From: Planctomycetales bacterium
GTDB lineage: Bacteria > Planctomycetota > JAKEIC01
Assembly: GCA_022614695.1 (NCBI GenBank)
Contig: JAKEIC010000020.1
Span: 1-43,464 of the forward strand
Direction of reading: 5' to 3'
Length of the DNA: 43,464 nt
The position numbers and the translations under genes are program-made. Position 1 is the first letter of the stretch, and every line of letters starts with the position of its first letter. Of the stretch, positions 39,821-43,464 are shown in pieces. The notes below the pieces were generated by a model. That model did not search any database and was not told the DNA's origin. It saw only the letters and a list, made by a program, of their open reading frames with translations.

Positions 39821-39905
39821 GCGCCGAGCCCTCCCAAGAGTCTACTCGACACGCCCTACTGGTCGCGTCTTCGCGCGCAGCCTCGCCTACCTCCCGCGGT
39901 ACTCC

Positions 39906-39911
39906 TAGAAT
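39906..39911 (+). promoter_or_regulatory. -10 box (TAGAAT) for the aminotransferase-lux operon, leaderless type
   Basis: TAGAAT is followed by six bases and the GTG at 39918. No Shine-Dalgarno and no convincing -35 box. Confidence 0.5.
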
Positions 39912-39917
39912 CCGTCC

Positions 39918-41276
39918 GTGTCCCTCCCGGATCTTCCCCGACTGAGAACCCGCGTCCCCGGCCCGCGGTCGCGCGCGCTCGCGGCGGAGCTGGCCGCCGC
40001 CGAGGCGCCCGGGCTCGTCGCGGGGCCGCCGATCGGGCCGGTCGTCTGGGTCCGCGCCGAGGGGGCCTCGGTCGAGGACGCCGACGGGAACGTCCTCCTC
40101 GACCTCGCGGGAGGGTTCGGCGCCGCGGCGGTCGGCCACGGGAACCCGCGCGTCGCGGAGGCGATCCGCGAGCAGGCCGGGCGGCTCTGGCACGGGCTCG
40201 GGGACGTCCACCCGGCCGACCCTCGCGTCCGGCTCGCGCAGCGGCTCGCGGCGCTCGCCCCGGCTCCCCTGCGGCGGGCGTTCCTCGGCGTGACCGGGTC
40301 CGAGGCGGTCGAGATCGCCTGGAAGACCGCCGTGCTCGCGACCGGACGGCCGGGCGCCGTCGCCTTCACGGGCGCCTACCACGGGCTCACCCACGGCGCG
40401 CTGGCGCTCACGGACGGCGCGAGGTTCCGAGGGCCGTTCGAGGGGAACCTGTCCCCGCGCGTCCTCCGCCTCCCGTACCCGGACCCCTACCGGAGCCCCT
40501 ACCCGGGGGGCGTCCCGGAGGCGATCTCCCGGCTCGACCGGCATCTCCAGGACGCTCGGGCCGCGACGGGCGGCGTCGGCGCCGTCTTCATCGAGCCGGT
40601 CCAGTACCGGGGAGGAGCCGTCGCCGCCCCGGCCGGGTTCCTCCGGGGCCTCGCGGAGGCGTGCGCGCGCCACGGGGCGCTGCTGGTCGCCGACGAGGTC
40701 GCGACCGGCCTCGGCCGGACGGGGACCCTCCTCGCCTGCGAGCGCGCCGGCGTCGTCCCCGACCTCGTCTGCCTCGGGAAGGCGCTGGGCGGAGGGCTCC
40801 CCATCTCCGCCGTGATCGGCTCCGAGGAGACCATGGCCCGCTGGGCCCCGCCCGACGGCGGGGACGCTCTCCACACGGCCACCCACATGGGGAACCCCCT
40901 TGCGGCGGCCGCCGCCCTCGCGGCCCTCGACGAGATCGTCGGGCGCGACCTCCCCGGGCGGGCGGCTCGTCTCGGGGAGAGGCTCCTCGGGGATCTCCGG
41001 CGCCGCCTCGAGGCCCACCCGAACGTGGGCGATATCCGGGGCGCGGGTCTCCTGCTGGGCGTGGACTTGGTCCTCGACCGGCCCGGGCGCGCGCCCGCCC
41101 CGCGGCTCGCCGCCGCCGCGGCCGGGGCCGCGCTCCGGCGCGGCGCCATCGTCCTCCCGGACGGCCCCGGGCAGAACGTCCTGGTGCTCTCCCCGCCCCT
41201 CACGATCTCGGAGGCGCAGGCCGACGCGGCGGCCGAGATCGTCGCGGAGTCGGTGCGGGAAGCCGCGCGCGGATGA
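39918..41276 (+). CDS. Class-III PLP aminotransferase (omega-type)
   Basis: 452 aa, GTG start. Fold-type I, class III features: VEDADGNVLLDLAGGFGAAA, VTGSEAVEIAWKTAVLATG, the GAYHGLTHGALALT pyridoxal-ring block, FIEPVQYRGG, LLVADEVATGLGRTGTL with the cofactor-binding Asp, and CLGKALGGGLPISAV with the Schiff-base Lys. Such enzymes move amino groups to or from terminal aldehydes (4-aminobutyrate, ornithine, diamines). Its last codons overlap the LuxE-like start (ATGA) and LuxC follows, so it is co-translated with genes that would generate an aldehyde. The combination suggests amination of that aldehyde to a primary amine (inference). Confidence 0.9.
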   Translation: MSLPDLPRLRTRVPGPRSRALAAELAAAEAPGLVAGPPIGPVVWVRAEGASVEDADGNVLLDLAGGFGAAAVGHGNPRVAEAIREQAGRLWHGLGDVHPADPRVRLAQRLAALAPAPLRRAFLGVTGSEAVEIAWKTAVLATGRPGAVAFTGAYHGLTHGALALTDGARFRGPFEGNLSPRVLRLPYPDPYRSPYPGGVPEAISRLDRHLQDARAATGGVGAVFIEPVQYRGGAVAAPAGFLRGLAEACARHGALLVADEVATGLGRTGTLLACERAGVVPDLVCLGKALGGGLPISAVIGSEETMARWAPPDGGDALHTATHMGNPLAAAAALAALDEIVGRDLPGRAARLGERLLGDLRRRLEAHPNVGDIRGAGLLLGVDLVLDRPGRAPAPRLAAAAAGAALRRGAIVLPDGPGQNVLVLSPPLTISEAQADAAAEIVAESVREAARG

Positions 41277-42409
41277 TCCCCGACCCCGAGGCCGCCGCCC
41301 TCGACGCCGAGATTCTCGCGCTGGTCGCCCGCGGCGAGGAGGGCCCGCGCGACGACGCCCGCTTCGACGCCCTCGCGCGCCGGGTCTACGTCCACCAGTA
41401 CGCGCGCAACATGGCGTACCGGCCGCTCGCCCGGGTGCGCGGCGGGAGGCCGGAGACCGTCCGCACCTGGCGGGACCTCCCCGCGTGCCCGACGGACGCC
41501 TTCAAGGAGGCGGACCTGGCGACGTTCCCGCCCGCCGAGGCGGCCGCCGTCTTCGAGTCCTCCGGGACCTCGCGCGGACGCCCGGGACGCCACTTCCTCC
41601 CGCGACTGGACCTCTACGAGGCGGCGTTGCTCGAGTCGTTCCGCCACTACGTCCTGCCCGACCGGCCCGCGATCCGCCTCGCGATCCTCGCGCCGCCGCC
41701 CGAGGAAGCGCCGCGGAGCTCGCTCGGCCACATGCTGGCGACGGTCCGGTCCCGCCTCGGGACCCCGGCGAGCGCCTGGTTCGTGCGGGGCGGGGTCCTC
41801 CTCGCGCGCGAGGCCGAGGAGGCCCTCCGGGTGGCCGCCGGGGCGGGCGAGCCGGTGGCGGTGCTCGCGACGGCCTTCGCGCTCGTGCAGTTCCTCGACG
41901 ACCTCGCCGCGCGCGGGGTCCGGGTCGCGCTCCCCGCGGCGAGCCGCCTGATGGAGACCGGCGGCTACAAGGGGCGCTCGCGGGAAGTGCCGCGCGACGA
42001 GCTCTACAACCGGGCCGGGGAGCGGCTCGGGATCCCCGAGGCGTTCTGCGTGAACGAGTACGGGATGACGGAGATGGGCTCGCAGTTCTACGATGGAGGC
42101 CTGCGGGCGGCGCTGGGGCTCCCGGGCCCCGAATTCCCTGGGGAAGGGGGCCGCGTGAAGAGGCCGCCCCCGTGGGTGCGGACGATGGTCGCGGACACCG
42201 AGAGCGCGCTCGACGAGGTCGCGGACGGCGGCGTGGGGCTCCTGCGCCACGTGGACCTCGTGAACCGGGGCTCCGTCGCGGCGCTGCTCACGGGCGACCT
42301 CGGCCGCCGCCGCGGCGACGGATTCGAGGTGCTCGGCCGCGCGTCGGGGGCCGAGGCGCGCGGCTGCTCGCTCGCCATGGAGGACCTCCTGGGAAGACGC
42401 CATGTCTGA
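41273..42409 (+). CDS. LuxE-like acyl-protein synthetase
   Basis: 378 aa, ATG overlapping the aminotransferase stop. Family features: PACPTDAFKEADLATFPPAE near the N-terminus, the adenylate-forming-type loop VFESSGTSRGRPGRHFLP, then NEYGMTEMGSQFYDGG and HVDLVNRGSVAALLTGDLGR, where ATP and substrate are held. LuxE activates a free carboxylic acid as acyl-AMP and passes it to the LuxC reductase through a cysteine. In luminous bacteria the acid is tetradecanoate; here neither luciferase (LuxAB) nor the LuxD thioesterase is seen, and the chain length cannot be guessed. It overlaps the LuxC start by 8 nt. Confidence 0.9.
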   Translation: MIPDPEAAALDAEILALVARGEEGPRDDARFDALARRVYVHQYARNMAYRPLARVRGGRPETVRTWRDLPACPTDAFKEADLATFPPAEAAAVFESSGTSRGRPGRHFLPRLDLYEAALLESFRHYVLPDRPAIRLAILAPPPEEAPRSSLGHMLATVRSRLGTPASAWFVRGGVLLAREAEEALRVAAGAGEPVAVLATAFALVQFLDDLAARGVRVALPAASRLMETGGYKGRSREVPRDELYNRAGERLGIPEAFCVNEYGMTEMGSQFYDGGLRAALGLPGPEFPGEGGRVKRPPPWVRTMVADTESALDEVADGGVGLLRHVDLVNRGSVAALLTGDLGRRRGDGFEVLGRASGAEARGCSLAMEDLLGRRHV

Positions 42410-43464
42410 CGGGCTCCTCGCCGCCTTCGTCCCTGACCCGGGCTGGATCGCCGGGGCGCCCGCCGTCCCCGTCCCGCCGGCCGGGGCCGTCCGGGCCCCG
42501 CGGCTCTCGGCCGCCGACCTGGCCCGCGCGGCGGATGGGCTCCTCGAGGCGGGCCGCTCCCCGGGCCCGTCCCTCGACGCCGTCCTGCGCGCGCTCGACG
42601 CCACGGCGCGCCGGCTCGGGGACGGCGCGTCCGCGCTGCGCGCCCGGGCGGAGGAGGGCCTCCCGCGCACGACGGGCCTCTCGCTCCCGACGGTCCGGGA
42701 GGGGCTGGACCTGGTGGCCGCCGCGCTCCGCCGGCCCGCGCTCGAGGCGCTCCTGCGGGCGGACGTCGGGGATCCGGCGGCCCTGGACGGCCCTGTCACC
42801 GGCCCGTCCGGAACGCTCCGGCGCGCGCGGGGTCCCCGCCTCCTCGTGGAGGTGCTCCCGGGGAACGTCTTCCCGGCTTCGGCCCAGGCCGTCGCGCGAG
42901 CCGTCCTCCTCCGGTCGCCGGTCCTCCTGAAGCTCTCTTCCGAGGAGCCGCTCCTCGCGCCGCTCCTCCTCGCGGAGATCGCCGCGCAGTCCGGCGCCGC
43001 CGCCCGCGCAGTCGCCGCGCTCTGGTGGCCGGGCGGCGAGGCCGAGGTCGAGGCGGCAGCCTTCGGGCGGGCCGGGATCGTCGCGGTCCACGGCGAGGAG
43101 GCCACGATCCGGAGCATCGCCGGCCGCCTCCCGGCGGGCGCGCGGCTCCTCCCGCACGGGCCGAAGGTCTCGGTCGCCGTCGGCTCGCGCGAGTCGCTCC
43201 GGACCCCGGCCGGGCCCGGGCTGGCCCGCGCCCTCGCCCGCGACGTGGCGCTCTACGACCAGCGCGGCTGCCTCTCGGCCGTGGCGGTGTTCGCCGAGGA
43301 GGGCGGTGAGATCTCGCCGCGCGACCTCGCCCGGCGTCTCGCCGAGGCGCTCGCCGAGGCCGAGACCCGCTGGCCGCGCGGGACGGTCCTCCCGGAGACC
43401 GCCGCCGCGATCCACCAGGCCCGCGGGGCTCGCCGGGCCCGTCCCGGCGCCGAGGTCCACGAGA
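42402..43464 (+). CDS. LuxC-like acyl-CoA/acyl-protein reductase (partial)
   Basis: ATG at 42402 overlaps the LuxE stop; the frame is open to the window end (at least 354 aa of the usual 450-500). It belongs to the LuxC branch of the aldehyde dehydrogenase superfamily: GLSLPTVREGLDLVAAALRR, VLPGNVFPASAQAVARAVLL, LLKLSSEEPLLAPLLLAEIA (NADPH-binding region), and the catalytic cysteine in DVALYDQRGCLSAVAVF. It reduces the acyl group held by LuxE to an aldehyde with NADPH. Together with the aminotransferase it would complete an acid-aldehyde-amine route (inference). More genes of the operon may follow outside the window. Confidence 0.9.
   Translation, partial: MSDGLLAAFVPDPGWIAGAPAVPVPPAGAVRAPRLSAADLARAADGLLEAGRSPGPSLDAVLRALDATARRLGDGASALRARAEEGLPRTTGLSLPTVREGLDLVAAALRRPALEALLRADVGDPAALDGPVTGPSGTLRRARGPRLLVEVLPGNVFPASAQAVARAVLLRSPVLLKLSSEEPLLAPLLLAEIAAQSGAAARAVAALWWPGGEAEVEAAAFGRAGIVAVHGEEATIRSIAGRLPAGARLLPHGPKVSVAVGSRESLRTPAGPGLARALARDVALYDQRGCLSAVAVFAEEGGEISPRDLARRLAEALAEAETRWPRGTVLPETAAAIHQARGARRARPGAEVHE

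Noticed and set aside
39018-41018. 666-codon minus-strand open frame across secreted paralog 3, the DUF3592 gene and the aminotransferase
   Set aside because: It overlaps three supported genes; within the DUF3592 region it is a different frame from the real protein.
41273-43464. Bioluminescence operon
   Set aside because: Only LuxE- and LuxC-like genes are visible; luciferase subunits and LuxD are absent and an aminotransferase is present instead.

Overview
This is about 43 kb of very GC-rich bacterial DNA (over 70% G+C by eye). It is densely packed, with many GTG starts and many stop/start overlaps (GTGA or ATGA at 1267, 2544, 13184, 16182, 22917 and 41273). The family mix points to an uncultivated Planctomycetota-like or other GC-rich diderm lineage: a membrane-anchored squalene-cyclase-type repeat protein, a DUF1573 protein, TMTC-type TPR glycosyltransferases, a fused MFS/spermidine-synthase/TPR protein, secreted paralogs of unknown function, and a CAP-domain protein. 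A lipoprotein and an outer-membrane-type beta protein support a diderm envelope. The phylum is my inference. I see no phage, no complete IS and no CRISPR array.

Layout. 1-535: the end of a Cys/Met-metabolism PLP enzyme and a small convergent protein. 680-2984: an operon of ECF sigma factor, zinc-finger anti-sigma, rhodanese and MauE/DoxX-like protein, possibly an envelope redox response. 2992-5797 (minus): the cyclase-repeat protein and the DUF1573 protein. 5834-10944: two tandem TMTC-like glycosyltransferases; a third lies at 13707-15608. 10957-13672 (minus): an orphan alpha-helical protein, a methyltransferase, a small membrane protein and a JAMM metallopeptidase. 15700-18001: a lipoprotein, an outer-membrane protein, a 168-bp MITE-like element and a PtsN-like EIIA. 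18009-18377: tRNA-Gly(GCC) with its promoter, then three different repeats. 18378-22232 (minus): the 1284-aa MFS/spermidine-synthase/TPR fusion. 22327-26356: MocA-like, XdhC, MaoC, FabG and a Ca2+/H+ antiporter. 26551-33333: CAP protein, a small protein, LarC, secreted paralog 1 and a Lon-like protease. 33340-36501: a repeat, a broken zinc-ribbon gene, FtsH, a small protein and archease. 36573-39232: secreted paralogs 2 and 3. 39299-43464: a DUF3592 protein, then an aminotransferase-LuxE-LuxC operon that runs off the window.

The most unusual signals are four. (1) A 168-bp element with near-perfect 23-bp terminal inverted repeats flanked by TAA lies directly after a stop codon. (2) A composite 'palindrome plus GAGCAC hexamer array' lies just 3' of three unrelated stop codons, always in the same orientation. 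(3) A family of three secreted proteins resembles zinc peptidases but lacks the metal-binding histidines. (4) An aminotransferase/LuxE/LuxC operon could turn a carboxylic acid into a primary amine. TANNNT boxes 6-7 nt before several start codons also suggest widespread leaderless transcription.
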